Below are positions 53,844 to 63,731 of a DNA stretch of 64,000 nucleotides, one piece after another. Every line of letters starts with the position of its first letter. Position 1 is the stretch's first letter. The notes beneath the pieces were generated by a model. That model ran no database searches, was not told the origin of the DNA, and saw only the letters and a program-made list of their open reading frames with translations. Origin of the DNA: Rhodopseudomonas palustris (lineage in GTDB: Bacteria; Pseudomonadota; Alphaproteobacteria; Rhizobiales; Xanthobacteraceae); contig NZ_QKQS01000033.1 in assembly GCF_003226555.1 (NCBI RefSeq), positions 64,166-128,165 on the forward strand, written 5' to 3'. The translations under genes and the position numbers were made by a program.

Positions 53844-54983
53844 TTACTCCGCCAGCACCTTCTCGTCGATCTCGTGGATCGAATTGACGCCGCACAGGCC
53901 CATCGTGGTCGACAGCTCCTTGCCGATGATGTCGATCGCCTTGGCGACACCCGGGCCGCCATAGGCGCCAAGGCCGTAGATGTAGGCGCGGCCGATCATG
54001 CAGCTCTTGGCGCCGAGCGCGAGCGCGCGCATCACGTCCTGGCCGGAGCGGATGCCGCCGTCGAACATCACCTCGATGTGCGAGCCGACGGTGTGGACGA
54101 TCTCCGGCAGCACCTCGATCGACGACGGTGCACCGTCGAGCTGGCGACCGCCGTGGTTCGACACCACCAGCGCCTCGGCGCCGACCTTCACCGCCTCGCG
54201 GGCGTCCTCGACGTCGAGGATGCCCTTGATGATCAGCTTGCCGGGCCAGATCGAACGGATCCAGTCGATGTCGCGCCAGTTCAGCGAGGCGTCGAACTGC
54301 GACGCCACCCAGGCCGACACCGATTCCAGATCCTTGGAGCCGGGCAGGTGGCCGGCGATGTTGCCGAAATTGCGCCGGGACGTGCCGAGAATGCCCTTCA
54401 CCCAGCCCGGCTTGGTGGCGATGTCGACGACGTTCTTGAACTTGAACAGCTGCGGCGGCACCGTCATGCCGTTCTTGATGTCCTGGTGGCGCTGGCCGAT
54501 CACCTGCAGGTCGACGGTGAGCACCAGCGCGCTGCACTTGGCGGCGATCGCGCGCTCGATCAGCGCTTTGACGAAGCCGCGGTCGCGCATCACGTAGAGC
54601 TGAAACCAGAACGGCTTCTCGACATTCGCGGCGACGTCCTCGATCGAGCAGATCGACATCGTCGACAGCGTATAGGGGATGCCCGCGGCCTGCGCGGCGC
54701 GGCAGGCGTGGATCTCACCGTCGGCGTGCTGCATCCCGGTCGAGCCCACCGGCGCCAGGATCAGCGGCATCGCGTAAGTGTCGCCGAGGATGGTGGTGGC
54801 CAGATCGCGCTTGGAGATGTCGACCAGAATGCGCTGCCGGAATTTGATCCGCTTCAAGTCTTCCACGTTCGCCCGCAGCGTCTCCTCGGCATAGGAGCCG
54901 TGGTCGACATAGTCGAAGAACATCTTCGGAACCCGGCGCTTGTGGATCTGGCGGAGGTCTTCGATGCAGGTGATCTCTTTCAT
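53844..54983 (-). CDS. lldD: FMN-dependent alpha-hydroxy-acid dehydrogenase (L-lactate dehydrogenase type)
   Basis: 379 aa from ATG 54983; the longer upstream frame is unsupported. Signatures are IHKRRVPKMFFDYVDHGSYAE, PLILAPVGSTGMQHADGE, FQLYVMRDR, and the active-site VVSNHGGRQLDGAPSSIEVL (catalytic His, substrate Arg). FMN-phosphate binding is by DGGIRSGQDVMRALALGA. Oxidises L-lactate or a related 2-hydroxy acid; exact substrate is inferred. Confidence 0.92.
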   Translation of the reverse strand: MKEITCIEDLRQIHKRRVPKMFFDYVDHGSYAEETLRANVEDLKRIKFRQRILVDISKRDLATTILGDTYAMPLILAPVGSTGMQHADGEIHACRAAQAAGIPYTLSTMSICSIEDVAANVEKPFWFQLYVMRDRGFVKALIERAIAAKCSALVLTVDLQVIGQRHQDIKNGMTVPPQLFKFKNVVDIATKPGWVKGILGTSRRNFGNIAGHLPGSKDLESVSAWVASQFDASLNWRDIDWIRSIWPGKLIIKGILDVEDAREAVKVGAEALVVSNHGGRQLDGAPSSIEVLPEIVHTVGSHIEVMFDGGIRSGQDVMRALALGAKSCMIGRAYIYGLGAYGGPGVAKAIDIIGKELSTTMGLCGVNSIHEIDEKVLAE

Positions 54984-55077
54984 GGAATTGCCGTCTGCCT
55001 GTTGCCGGGTGTTGCGAGCCGCTCGTCCTGTAGCACGCGGGCGCCCTGTGCAAAATCGTCGCGTCAGAGATCGGTGA

Positions 55078-55308
<231 letters not shown>

Positions 55309-55508
55309 TCATCCGACCCTGCAAATTGCCGGATAATTTCAGTATTTCAGAAGGTTACGCCGCCGGTCCAGCTCGGCGGCGTAATCTTTGATTACATTTT
55401 TTGAAGTCCTCGCAATCATTTTAGGCCTATAAGGCCGTTTCGCCGCACGGCAAGCCCCGGACGAATCGTGGGTTTTTGGCCGTGACCGGCAAGGGCGGGG
55501 GACAATTG

Positions 55509-56861
55509 ATGAGCCGCAGATATTTCGGGACGGACGGAATCCGGGGCCGCGCCAACGGTTTGATCACGCCGGAGCTGGCCCTGAAGGTCGGCCAGGCCGC
55601 GGGCCTCGCGTTTCAGCGCGGTGAGCATCGCCATCGGGTGGTGATCGGCAAGGATACCCGTCTGTCCGGCTACATGATCGAGAACGCGATGGTCGCGGGC
55701 TTCACCTCGGTCGGCATGGACGTGCTGCTGGTCGGCCCGATGCCGACCCCGGCGGTCGCGATGCTGACCAAGTCGATGCGCGCCGATCTCGGCGTGATGA
55801 TTTCTGCGTCGCATAACCTGTTCGAGGACAATGGCATCAAGCTGTTCGGCCCGCTCGGCTACAAGCTCAGCGACGACGTCGAGAAGCAGATCGAACTGAT
55901 GCTCGACGACTCGCTCGACAAGAAGCTGGCGCAGAGCGCCAGCCTCGGCCGCGCCCGCCGCATCGACGGCGTCCACGACCGCTACATCGAATTCGCCAAA
56001 CGCACGCTGCCGCGCGAGCTCAGCCTCGAAGGCCTGCGCGTGGTGATCGATTGCGCCAACGGTGCCGCCTACAAGGTGGTGCCCGAGGCGCTGTGGGAGC
56101 TCGGCGCCGACGTGATCTCGATCGGGGTCGAGCCCGACGGCTTCAATATCAACAAGGAATGCGGCTCGACCGCGCCGCAGGCGCTGTGCGCCAAGGTCCG
56201 CGAGATGCGCGCCGACATCGGCATCGCGCTCGACGGCGATGCCGACCGCGTCATTCTGGTCGACGAGCGCGGCCATGTGGTCGACGGCGATCAGCTGCTG
56301 GCGGTGATCGGCCAGAGCTGGAAGGAAGACGGCCGCCTCGCCAAGCCGGGCGTGGTCGCCACCGTGATGTCCAATCTCGGTCTGGAGCGTTTCCTCGCAG
56401 GCGAAGGCATCGCGCTGCTGCGCACCCCGGTCGGCGACCGCTACGTGCTCGAGCAGATGCTGAAGGACGGCTACAACGTCGGCGGCGAGTCCTCCGGCCA
56501 CATCATCCTGTCCGACTTCAACACCACCGGCGACGGCTTCGTCGCGGCGCTGCAGGTGCTGGCGATGGTGCAGAAGCTCGGCCGTCCGGTGTCCGAAGTC
56601 TGCCACCGCTTCGATCCGCTGCCGCAGATCCTGAAGAACGTGCGCTATCGCAGCGGTCGTCCGCTCGACGACGGCGGCGTGATCTCGGCGATCCAGGACG
56701 GCGAGAAGCGGTTGAACGGCCACGGCCGGCTGCTGATCCGCCCCTCCGGCACCGAACCGGTGATCCGGGTGATGGGCGAGGGCGACGATCACGACATGGT
56801 CGAAGAAGTGGTCGACAGCATCGTCGACGCGCTCGGCAACGCGGCGGCTGCGGCGGCCTGA
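55509..56861 (+). CDS. glmM: Phosphoglucosamine mutase
   Basis: 450 aa from ATG 55509. Interconverts glucosamine-6-P and glucosamine-1-P for UDP-GlcNAc and so peptidoglycan/[20 protein letters not shown]-terminus; phospho-serine loop [14 protein letters not shown]; metal-binding [14 protein letters not shown]; sugar-binding [18 protein letters not shown]; phosphate loop [17 protein letters not shown]. Complete. Confidence 0.97.
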   Translation: MSRRYFGTDGIRGRANGLITPELALKVGQAAGLAFQRGEHRHRVVIGKDTRLSGYMIENAMVAGFTSVGMDVLLVGPMPTPAVAMLTKSMRADLGVMISASHNLFEDNGIKLFGPLGYKLSDDVEKQIELMLDDSLDKKLAQSASLGRARRIDGVHDRYIEFAKRTLPRELSLEGLRVVIDCANGAAYKVVPEALWELGADVISIGVEPDGFNINKECGSTAPQALCAKVREMRADIGIALDGDADRVILVDERGHVVDGDQLLAVIGQSWKEDGRLAKPGVVATVMSNLGLERFLAGEGIALLRTPVGDRYVLEQMLKDGYNVGGESSGHIILSDFNTTGDGFVAALQVLAMVQKLGRPVSEVCHRFDPLPQILKNVRYRSGRPLDDGGVISAIQDGEKRLNGHGRLLIRPSGTEPVIRVMGEGDDHDMVEEVVDSIVDALGNAAAAAA

Positions 56862-56867
56862 GGCCCG

Positions 56868-56887
56868 CCCCGCCGCGTCGGGCGGGG
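56868..56887 (+). terminator. GC hairpin after glmM
   Basis: CCCCGCC (56868-56874) and GGCGGGG (56881-56887), immediately after the glmM stop. No U-tract follows, so termination is uncertain. Confidence 0.35.
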
Positions 56888-57029
56888 TGCAACGCTGCCA
56901 TCGCGAATCCGCGCTACACACTCGTGGCGCTTGCAACTACTTTGTCAGCGGTCGGCCAACGTGCCGGCCGTTCGTTGTTGTTGCGCCGCGCAATTTAGTC
57001 GGCACCCCAAGCCCATTTCAGGAAACGCC

Positions 57030-58295
57030 GTGAACAAGCCTGTCACCGTCGATGCGGATATCGCTGCTCCGGTCAATCCGGCCGAGCTGCCGTTGCCCGA
57101 ACTCACCAAGCCGGCGGCGCCTGCCGCGGCCGGGCCGGCCTATATCGTGCTCGGCGGCATCAGCTTCTCGCATTTTCTCAACGACACCATGCAGTCGCTG
57201 ATTCCGTCGGTGTATCCGATCCTGAAGGCGAACTACGCGCTCGACTTCGGTCAGATCGGCCTGATTACGCTGGCGTTCCAGTTCACCGCCTCGCTGCTGC
57301 AGCCGGTGGTCGGGCACATCACCGACAAGAAGGCGCAGCCGTTCTCGCTGGCGATCGGCATGGGCTCGACGTTTCTCGGCCTGCTGCTGCTCAGCGTCGC
57401 GCATTCCTATGCGGTGATCCTGATCGCCGCGGCGATGATCGGGCTCGGCTCGGCGGTGTTTCACCCCGAGTCGGCGCGGATCGCGCGGCTCGCCTCCGGC
57501 GGTCGCCACGGCATGGCGCAGTCGGTGTTTCAGGTCGGCGGCAACGCCGGCACGGCGCTCGGCCCGGTGCTGGCGGCGCTGATCGTGGTGCCGTTCGGCC
57601 AGCCGTCGATCGCCTGGTTCTCGTCGATCGCGTTCCTCGCCATCATCGTGCTGTGGCGGATCGGCGTGTGGTACAAGCCGCAGGTCGCCGGCAAGAAGAG
57701 AATGGTGGTGCAGTCGCATCCGCACGCGCCGAGCCGGCGGCGGGTGATGGTGGCGCTGGTGGTGCTGGTGGCGCTGCTGTTCTCCAAGCAGCTCTATCTG
57801 TCGAGCCTGTCGAGCTACTACACGTTCTATCTGATCGACAAGTTCCACGTCTCGACCCAGACCGCGCAGATGTTCCTGTTCATCTTCCTGGCCGCCACCG
57901 CGGCCGGGGTGTTCTTCGGCGGTCCGCTCGGCGACCGGTTCGGCCGCCGCTACGTGATCTGGTTCTCGATCCTCGGCATCCTGCCGTTCACCCTGGCGCT
58001 GCCCTATGCCGGGCTGTACGCCAGCGCCGTGCTCACCGTGTTCATCGGCTTCATCCTGGCGTCGGCGACGCCGGCGATCATCGTGTTCGCCCAGGAGCTG
58101 ATGCCGCACCGGTTCGGCATGATCTCGGGGATCTTCTTCGGCTTTGCCTTCGGCATCGGCGGCCTCGGTGCCGCGGCGCTCGGCGAGGTCGCCGACATCC
58201 GTGGTATCGATTTCGTCTATCAGGTCTGTTCGTTCCTGCCGGCGCTCGGGCTGTTGGCGGTGCTGCTGCCGAAGATGCCGCGCCACGCCCACTGA
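57030..58295 (+). CDS. MFS transporter, fosmidomycin-resistance (Fsr)-like
   Basis: 421 aa from GTG 57030. About 12 TM segments. GGISFSHFLNDTMQSLIPSVY, LITLAFQFTASLLQPVVGHITDKK and GLGSAVFHPESARIARLASGGRHGMAQSVFQVGGNAG are close to the Fsr family. A second half starts at VMVALVVLVALLFSKQLYLS. Likely a drug or metabolite exporter. Followed by a terminator at 58338. Confidence 0.88.
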   Translation: MNKPVTVDADIAAPVNPAELPLPELTKPAAPAAAGPAYIVLGGISFSHFLNDTMQSLIPSVYPILKANYALDFGQIGLITLAFQFTASLLQPVVGHITDKKAQPFSLAIGMGSTFLGLLLLSVAHSYAVILIAAAMIGLGSAVFHPESARIARLASGGRHGMAQSVFQVGGNAGTALGPVLAALIVVPFGQPSIAWFSSIAFLAIIVLWRIGVWYKPQVAGKKRMVVQSHPHAPSRRRVMVALVVLVALLFSKQLYLSSLSSYYTFYLIDKFHVSTQTAQMFLFIFLAATAAGVFFGGPLGDRFGRRYVIWFSILGILPFTLALPYAGLYASAVLTVFIGFILASATPAIIVFAQELMPHRFGMISGIFFGFAFGIGGLGAAALGEVADIRGIDFVYQVCSFLPALGLLAVLLPKMPRHAH

Positions 58296-58597
58296 CACGA
58301 CGGGGTCGGGCTCGCTCGGTCCTCGATGATCTTCACAAAACGGCTTCGGTTCCCCACTGGAACCGGAGCCGTTTGTCTGATGGCGGCTCTCGGCTCGGTC
58401 GTTCACGATTTGTTAGTCAAGCGCGCCGCCGCAGGTCCACGCTTGGTGATTGTTACCAGGGCCGGTGGTACGTCACTAAATGTCAACCTTAAAAATTAGG
58501 GTTAAGTCGCGCTTAAGGAATTGATGGCATCGTGTGGTCCATAGGTTTCCGGGTGTGGGGCCTTCGTAATTGATCATTGGACCAAAGGACGAAGCCA
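58296..58597. other. Intergenic region: terminator plus upstream region of an outer-membrane barrel gene
   Basis: The first 80 bp hold the MFS terminator (58338-58374). The rest is AT-richer, with TTAAG TCGCG CTTAA (58500-58516) and AACC...GGGTT dyads around 58485-58505, probably part of the promoter of the barrel gene at 58598. Confidence 0.4.
58338..58374 (+). terminator. Intrinsic terminator after the MFS gene
   Basis: AAACGGCTTCGGTTCC (58338-58353), loop CCACT, GGAACCGGAGCCGTTT (58359-58374). 16-bp stem with one G-T wobble and a T tract. Confidence 0.8.
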
Positions 58598-59443
58598 ATG
58601 CGTAGCGTGAAGATGTTGATGGCCGCCGGAGCGGCTTCGCTGATTGCCTCGGCCGCGGTGGCCGCCGACATGCCGATTGCACCGCCGCCCGCTTATGCGC
58701 CGCCGCCGGCCGAAGATTTCGGCGGCTGGTATCTGCGCGGCGACATCGGATTCAGCAACCAGCAGGTCAAGGATCTGCGCTACGGGCGTGAATCGGCCTA
58801 CTCGCAGCTCACCTCGTTCGACCAGCAGACCTCGTTCGACTCGGCCGGCATCTACGGCCTCGGCGTCGGTTATCAGTTCAATCCGTGGCTGCGCGCCGAC
58901 TTGATCGGTCAGTACCGCGGCAATTCGAACTTCAAGGGCACCGACCGCTTCACCGGCACCGCCAGCGGCTTCGCGTACAACGGTATCGACAATTACGGCG
59001 CCTCCAAGTCCGAATGGCTGGTGATGGCCAACGCCTATGTCGATCTCGGTACCTGGTGGTGCATCACCCCGTTCGTCGGCGCCGGCGTCGGTGCTGCGCG
59101 GGTGACGATGGCCAACTTCACCGACACCGGGATCAACAACATCCCGTTCTCGACCGCTAGCTTCGCCAGCGCGCCGACCGCGTCGAAATGGAATCTGGCC
59201 TGGGCGATCCACACCGGTCTCGCCTACAAGGTCAATCCGAACCTGACCCTCGAACTGGCCTACAGCTATCTCAATCTCGGCGACGGCTACACCGGTTCGC
59301 TGTCGACCTTCACCGGGCTCACCACGAACAACAGCTTCAAGTTCAAGGATATCACCTCGCACGACGTGAAGTTCGGCGTGCGCTGGAATCTCGATGCCGG
59401 CCCGGTCTATTCGGAGCCGCCGGTGCTGATGCGCAAGGGCTGA
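58598..59443 (+). CDS. Outer-membrane beta-barrel protein (RopB/Omp25-like)
   Basis: 281 aa. Signal peptide MRSVKMLMAAGAASLIASAA cut near AVAADMPIAP. Pro-rich linker, then WYLRGDIGFSNQQVKD and alternating amphipathic strands (LGVGYQFNPWLRADLIGQYR, CITPFVGAGVGAARVTMANF, TLELAYSYLNLGDGYTGSLS), ending in FGVRWNLDAG. A typical rhizobial surface barrel of the porin-like OMP family. Terminator at 59470. Confidence 0.88.
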   Translation: MRSVKMLMAAGAASLIASAAVAADMPIAPPPAYAPPPAEDFGGWYLRGDIGFSNQQVKDLRYGRESAYSQLTSFDQQTSFDSAGIYGLGVGYQFNPWLRADLIGQYRGNSNFKGTDRFTGTASGFAYNGIDNYGASKSEWLVMANAYVDLGTWWCITPFVGAGVGAARVTMANFTDTGINNIPFSTASFASAPTASKWNLAWAIHTGLAYKVNPNLTLELAYSYLNLGDGYTGSLSTFTGLTTNNSFKFKDITSHDVKFGVRWNLDAGPVYSEPPVLMRKG

Positions 59444-59469
59444 TCGCCCTCCATTCGTTTACGAGTGTT

Positions 59470-59496
59470 AACGGCGCGGGAGCTTCCCGCGCCGTT
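59470..59496 (+). terminator. Intrinsic terminator after the first barrel gene
   Basis: AACGGCGCGGGA (59470-59481), loop GCT, TCCCGCGCCGTT (59485-59496), then T residues. Perfect 12-bp stem. Confidence 0.85.
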
Positions 59497-59587
59497 TTTG
59501 TTTGTCCGGAGCCCTATCCGACAACGAAGAATTAAGGTTAACGCCGCATGATCAGCAGCGTGGAAGGGTTCGTCGGGGGAGTGTGCG

Positions 59588-60379
59588 ATGCGTAGAGTTG
59601 TGGTGGCCGCGGCGGTCGGCGTGATGGCACAGGCGGCGTACGCGGCGGACATGCCGGACTACGGCCCGCTGCGCGGCGCGCTGGTGGAGACGCCCCGGGT
59701 GGTCAACTGGGAGGGCTTCTACGTCGGTGGCCAGGGCGGCTACGGCACCTCCGACATGAATTTCACGAACTCGACGAGTGACATCGCCTCGAATCTGCTG
59801 GCCAACACCGTTGTCGAAAGTCAGATGGCAGTGTCGTCTTGGCCCGTGCTGGGCAAGACCTCCTCGCACGGTCAAGGATGGGGCGCTTTCGTTGGTTACA
59901 ATGCCCAATGGGACGACGTCGTGCTGGGCATCGAAGCCAATTACATGCACGGCAGTTTCGGTGGCTCCGCGATCGGGTCGATGGGGCGCCAGATCACCTA
60001 CAACAATGTTAATTACAGCGCGACCTACACCAGCAGTGCCGCGATCAACGTCAACGATATAGGCTCGGCCCGATTGCGTGCCGGCTACGCATTTGGAAGT
60101 TTCCTGCCTTACGCCTTCATCGGTGCCTCGCTCGGACAGGCTGACATCATCCGCACCGCGACCATCACCGGCACGCAGGGTGGCAACACGGTGATGCCGT
60201 TGTCCGCCACCAAAGTCCAGAATGGGCACTTCATCTACGGATATGCGGGCGGTCTGGGCATGGACATGATGCTGTATCGCGGCCTGTTTCTGCGCGCCGA
60301 GTGGGAGTACCTGAAGTTTTCGGCGCCGGTCGACACCAGCGTCTCCACCGTGCGCGCCGGCCTTGGGTACAAATTCTGA
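59588..60379 (+). CDS. Outer-membrane beta-barrel protein (Omp31-like)
   Basis: 263 aa. Signal peptide MRRVVVAAAVGVMAQAAYAA. NWEGFYVGGQGGYGTSDMN opens the barrel, followed by QGWGAFVGYNAQWDDVVLGI, RLRAGYAFGSFLPYAFIGAS and the C-terminal ending VRAGLGYKF, with terminal Phe as required for BAM recognition. Second surface barrel in tandem; low similarity to the first by eye. Confidence 0.88.
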   Translation: MRRVVVAAAVGVMAQAAYAADMPDYGPLRGALVETPRVVNWEGFYVGGQGGYGTSDMNFTNSTSDIASNLLANTVVESQMAVSSWPVLGKTSSHGQGWGAFVGYNAQWDDVVLGIEANYMHGSFGGSAIGSMGRQITYNNVNYSATYTSSAAINVNDIGSARLRAGYAFGSFLPYAFIGASLGQADIIRTATITGTQGGNTVMPLSATKVQNGHFIYGYAGGLGMDMMLYRGLFLRAEWEYLKFSAPVDTSVSTVRAGLGYKF

Positions 60380-60430
60380 TCCGGCGATGCTGATGGCCAA
60401 TCGTCGGCGATCACTGATGATGGCGCACAC

Positions 60431-61042
60431 ATGAAGATCTACGGTGATCTGAATTCCGGCAATTGCCTGAAGGTGAAGTGGACCTGCGATCGGCTGGGCC
60501 TGCCGTATCAGTGGATCGCCGTCGATACGATGAAAGGAGAAAGCCGGACGCCGGCATTCCTGGCGCTGAACCCAGCCGGGCAGGTACCGGCGGTCGCTTT
60601 CGACGGCAGCCGCACGCTGGCGCAATCCAATGCCATCATCCGCTATCTCGCCCGCGGCAGCGACCTGATCCCTGCCGATCCATGGCTCGCGGCCAAGATG
60701 GACGAGTGGCTGTTCTGGGAGCAGTACAGCCACGAACCGTATATCGCGGTGTGTCGTTTCCAGATGGTCTATCTCGGCAAGCCGGTCAGCGAACTCGATC
60801 CGGACAAAGTTCGCCGCGGCCACGCCGCGTTGGCCCGGATGGAGCAGCATCTGACGCAGTCCGGCTTTCTCGCCGGCGACCAGCTGTCGCTCGCCGACGT
60901 CGCGCTGCTCGCTTACACGCGAATGGCCGAGCAGGGCGGCTTTGCGTTGCAGGCTTATCCGGCCGTGCGAGGCTGGATCGGCCGTGCCGAAGCAGGGCTC
61001 GGCCTGCCTGGCTTCGACCCTGTCACCGCATCGCCCCAATGA
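60431..61042 (+). CDS. Glutathione S-transferase family protein
   Basis: 203 aa. MKIYGDLNSGNCLKVKWTCD, then GQVPAVAFDGSRTLAQSNAI (cis-Pro, Ser contact), LARGSDLIP; C-terminal FLAGDQLSLADVALLAYTRM. GST fold without diagnostic subclass. Coupled to the following GNAT gene by an ATGA overlap. Confidence 0.9.
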   Translation: MKIYGDLNSGNCLKVKWTCDRLGLPYQWIAVDTMKGESRTPAFLALNPAGQVPAVAFDGSRTLAQSNAIIRYLARGSDLIPADPWLAAKMDEWLFWEQYSHEPYIAVCRFQMVYLGKPVSELDPDKVRRGHAALARMEQHLTQSGFLAGDQLSLADVALLAYTRMAEQGGFALQAYPAVRGWIGRAEAGLGLPGFDPVTASPQ

Positions 61043-61509
61043 GCGACGAGTCCGCCGTCACCATTCGGGCCGCACGCCGGGACGACGTGGTCGCGATCGT
61101 GGCGATGCTGGCCGACGATCATCTGGGAGCCGGCCGCGAAAAGCTGGAAGACCCGCTACCGGACTCCTACTACGCGGCGTTCGAGGCGCTGCAGCGGACG
61201 CCGCACATCCAGATGGTGGTGGCGGAGGATCGGGACGGCCGCGTCGTGGGCTGTCTGCAGCTCGCGGAGTTGCCCGGTCTCAGCTCCCAGGGCGCTTCGC
61301 GGGCGATCATCGAAGACGTGCGCGTCGCCAGCGATTGCCGCAGCCGCGGGATCGGCGAACAGTTGGTACGCTGGGCGATCGCACAAGCGCGGGGCCGGCA
61401 CTGCAAACTTATCGAATTGTTTACTCATCAAAGCCGTGTCGACGCGCAACGTTTTTATGTCCGATTGGGCTTCGAGCCGTCGCATGTCGGCATGACGATA
61501 CGATTCTAA
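61039..61509 (+). CDS. GNAT-family N-acetyltransferase
   Basis: 156 aa. VTIRAARRDDVVAIVAMLAD; IQMVVAEDRDGRVVGCLQLA; acetyl-CoA loop IEDVRVASDCRSRGIGEQLV; C-terminal LIELFTHQSRVDAQRFYVRL, LGFEPSHVGMTI. Starts 4 nt inside the GST gene, so co-translated. The substrate is unknown. Confidence 0.92.
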   Translation: MSDESAVTIRAARRDDVVAIVAMLADDHLGAGREKLEDPLPDSYYAAFEALQRTPHIQMVVAEDRDGRVVGCLQLAELPGLSSQGASRAIIEDVRVASDCRSRGIGEQLVRWAIAQARGRHCKLIELFTHQSRVDAQRFYVRLGFEPSHVGMTIRF

Positions 61510-61686
61510 TTCGATAAATCCCTTCGGTTGTCGTGGCCCAGTATTGCTACTTGGTGGCAGTTTAACGTCGAGGTAATAGGGTCAGTAAGATTCTGTGCGC
61601 TATAGGAGGCGCGGCTTCTCGGGAAGGGAGGCTGCTGCCCCGACAACTGTCAACTTAGCTTGTCGGAAATTAGGAGTGCACGATCG

Positions 61687-62211
61687 ATGACTCGGCCGCA
61701 GGTGAAGCCTACGGGCATCGAATGCCCGTTCGACGAAGATGAACTGATCGTCTCCAAGACCGATTTGAAAGGGCATATTACATACGCCAACGACGTATTT
61801 GTCCGGCTTGCGAAGTATCCTCGGTCGGACGTGATCGGCGCGCCGCATTCGCTGGTGCGCCATCCGGACATGCCGCGCTCGATCTTCAAGCTGCTGTGGG
61901 ACACGATCCAGGCGAAGAAAGAGATCTTTGCCTATGTGGTGAATATGGCGCGCGATGGTGATCACTACTGGGTGTTCGCGCACGTCACTCCGACGCTGGA
62001 CGCCCAGCGCAACGTCACAGGGTTCCATTCCAATCGACGCAAGCCGGATCGCGATCAGATCACCCAGATCGAGGCGCTGTATCGCCAATTGCGCGACGAA
62101 GAAACCAAGCATCGCAACGCCAAGGACGGCATGATGGCCGGATATGGAATGCTGATGAACATGCTCAAGGATCGGGGTGTCGAGTATGATGAGTTCATCT
62201 TCTCTGTCTAA
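61687..62211 (+). CDS. PAS-domain protein resembling the sensory half of Aer (CetB-like)
   Basis: 174 aa, soluble. Residues 14-120 align with the E. coli Aer PAS domain: [54 protein letters not shown] (Arg58/His59/Asp61 match Aer R57/H58/D60), [13 protein letters not shown]. The Aer Trp79 position is Ile. No membrane or MCP module follows in the same polypeptide. The gene overlaps the next one by 26 bp, so the pair is likely coexpressed as a bipartite FAD-sensing receptor. Confidence 0.85.
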   Translation: MTRPQVKPTGIECPFDEDELIVSKTDLKGHITYANDVFVRLAKYPRSDVIGAPHSLVRHPDMPRSIFKLLWDTIQAKKEIFAYVVNMARDGDHYWVFAHVTPTLDAQRNVTGFHSNRRKPDRDQITQIEALYRQLRDEETKHRNAKDGMMAGYGMLMNMLKDRGVEYDEFIFSV

Positions 62212-63490
62212 GGCGATCGTCGCTGTCGTTGCCGCCGCGGTGGTGATGGTGGGGCTGAGTGCCGTCGGAATGGTGGTCGGCTCGCTCGGCTATATCGTCG
62301 AACTGGCCGCAATCGGAATCGCCCTGATGCTGATTGGCTACGCTGTCTGGCTGCTGCGAGGCACTTCGGCGGCGCTCAAAGAGATCGCTGCCGTCTGCGT
62401 CGAAGCCGCGCACGGCAATCTCGAGGCCCGCGTGCAGGGCCGCCGCGACGGCGGTGAGATCGGCCGGGCTCAGGCCGAGGTCAACAACATGCTCGACATC
62501 GTCGACGCCTTCGTTCGCGAGTCGTCCGCCTCGATGGAGTATGTCAGCCACGGTAAGACCTTTCGTAAGGTGCTGACCCGCGGTCTGCCCGGCTCGTTCA
62601 AGAACGCCTCGGTGGTGATCAATACGGCCTCCGACTCGATGGACCGCCGGGTGCGCGAGGTGGCGAAAGAAGCGCAATGCTTCGCGGCGGGCATGGACGA
62701 CGTTGCCGGGCTGCTGACCACGGCGTCCACCGGGCTGAAATCCGATGCCGGGGCGATGGCCGAAGCGGCAGAGGAAACCAGCCGCCAATCGGTCAGCGTC
62801 GCGTCCGGCGCCGAGCAGGCCTCGGCCAACGTGCAGACCGTGGCCAGCGCAGCCGAGCAACTCACGGCCTCGATCTCCGAGATTTCGCGGCAGATCCAGC
62901 ATTCCACCACCAGCACGCATCAGGCAGTGGAAGAGGCGGCGCAGACCACTGAGAAGATCAGGCACCTGGCCGATGCGGCGCAGCGGATCGGCGATGTCGT
63001 CAAGCTGATCAACGCGGTGGCGGCGCAGACCAATCTGCTTGCGCTCAATGCCACGATCGAGGCAGCGCGCGCCGGCGAGTCCGGCCGCGGCTTCGCGGTG
63101 GTTGCGGCCGAAGTGAAGGCGCTCGCCAGCCAGACCGCCAAGGCCACCGAGGAAATCACCGCGCGGATCGGCGAGATGCAGTCGATCACCGAGGAGTCGG
63201 TCGGAGCGGTCGAAGCGATCAGCAAGCGGATCAGCGAGATCAACGAGGTGTCCACCACCATCGCGTCCGCGGTCGAGGAGCAGGGCGCCGCCACGCGGGA
63301 GATCGCCAGCAACGTGCAGCAGGCTTCGTCCGGCACCGCGCTGGTGACGTCGAACGTCGTTGGTATCAGCCACGCCGCCGACGACACCGGCAAGATCGCG
63401 ATGCGCGTCAACGGGGTGTCCAGCGAGATCGCCGGCCAGGTCGACAAGCTGCGCGCTCAGGTGCAGAGTTTCGTCGCCAAGGTCGCCTGA
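62186..63490 (+). CDS. Membrane methyl-accepting chemotaxis protein without a periplasmic sensor domain (CetA-like)
   Basis: 434 aa (GTG 62177 and ATG 62189 are alternatives). Two adjacent TM helices (about 9-31 and 34-57) form a hairpin with almost no periplasmic loop. HAMP-like segments follow (about 58-150), then the MCP signalling domain with hairpin tip [20 protein letters not shown]. No CheR-tether pentapeptide is seen at the end. It is the expected output partner of the PAS protein encoded immediately upstream. Confidence 0.92.
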   Translation: MMSSSSLSKAIVAVVAAAVVMVGLSAVGMVVGSLGYIVELAAIGIALMLIGYAVWLLRGTSAALKEIAAVCVEAAHGNLEARVQGRRDGGEIGRAQAEVNNMLDIVDAFVRESSASMEYVSHGKTFRKVLTRGLPGSFKNASVVINTASDSMDRRVREVAKEAQCFAAGMDDVAGLLTTASTGLKSDAGAMAEAAEETSRQSVSVASGAEQASANVQTVASAAEQLTASISEISRQIQHSTTSTHQAVEEAAQTTEKIRHLADAAQRIGDVVKLINAVAAQTNLLALNATIEAARAGESGRGFAVVAAEVKALASQTAKATEEITARIGEMQSITEESVGAVEAISKRISEINEVSTTIASAVEEQGAATREIASNVQQASSGTALVTSNVVGISHAADDTGKIAMRVNGVSSEIAGQVDKLRAQVQSFVAKVA

Positions 63491-63522
63491 GCCGGACCGC
63501 GAGCCGAACGACAGATCCCAAG

Positions 63523-63548
63523 CGCCGCCGGCGGCAACGTCGGCGGCG
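63523..63548 (+). terminator. GC hairpin after the MCP gene
   Basis: CGCCGCCG (63523-63530), 10-nt loop, CGGCGGCG (63541-63548), then TGGGTTTG. Possible terminator with a weak U-tract. Confidence 0.45.
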
Positions 63549-63650
63549 TGGGTTTGTCCCCCGCCGTCATCGCGGCGTCGTGATCGGGGAGGGGGGCGCG
63601 GCGGCGGCGAAAGTCGTAGCTGTCCGTGATCTTCCGGATGGCGAACTTCC

Positions 63651-63731
63651 TTGACATTCGAAGCCAAAGGACTATCCCCAGCGGCGGGAAACCTCTCCCC
63701 ACCGAGAGGCAGCTATCTGGAAGGATAGACT
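63651..63731 (+). promoter_or_regulatory. serC promoter and serC-type RNA leader
   Basis: TTGACA at 63651-63656 with a TATCCC-like -10 near 63673. Then hairpin CCTCTC/GAGAGG (63692-63697, 63704-63709) and hairpin CTATC/GATAG (63713-63717, 63724-63728) whose loop carries the GGAAGG Shine-Dalgarno ahead of ATG 63732. This two-hairpin layout with a sequestered RBS fits the alphaproteobacterial serC RNA motif described from comparative genomics; recalled, not searched. Confidence 0.6.

Noticed and set aside
60463-61038. N-terminal extension of the GNAT gene across the GST gene
   Set aside because: It is the out-of-frame shadow of the GST gene; ATG 61039 overlaps its stop.
61535-61560. sigma-54-like TGGCCCAGTATTGC upstream of the split Aer genes
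   Set aside because: GG-to-GC spacing is 9 rather than the required 10 nt.
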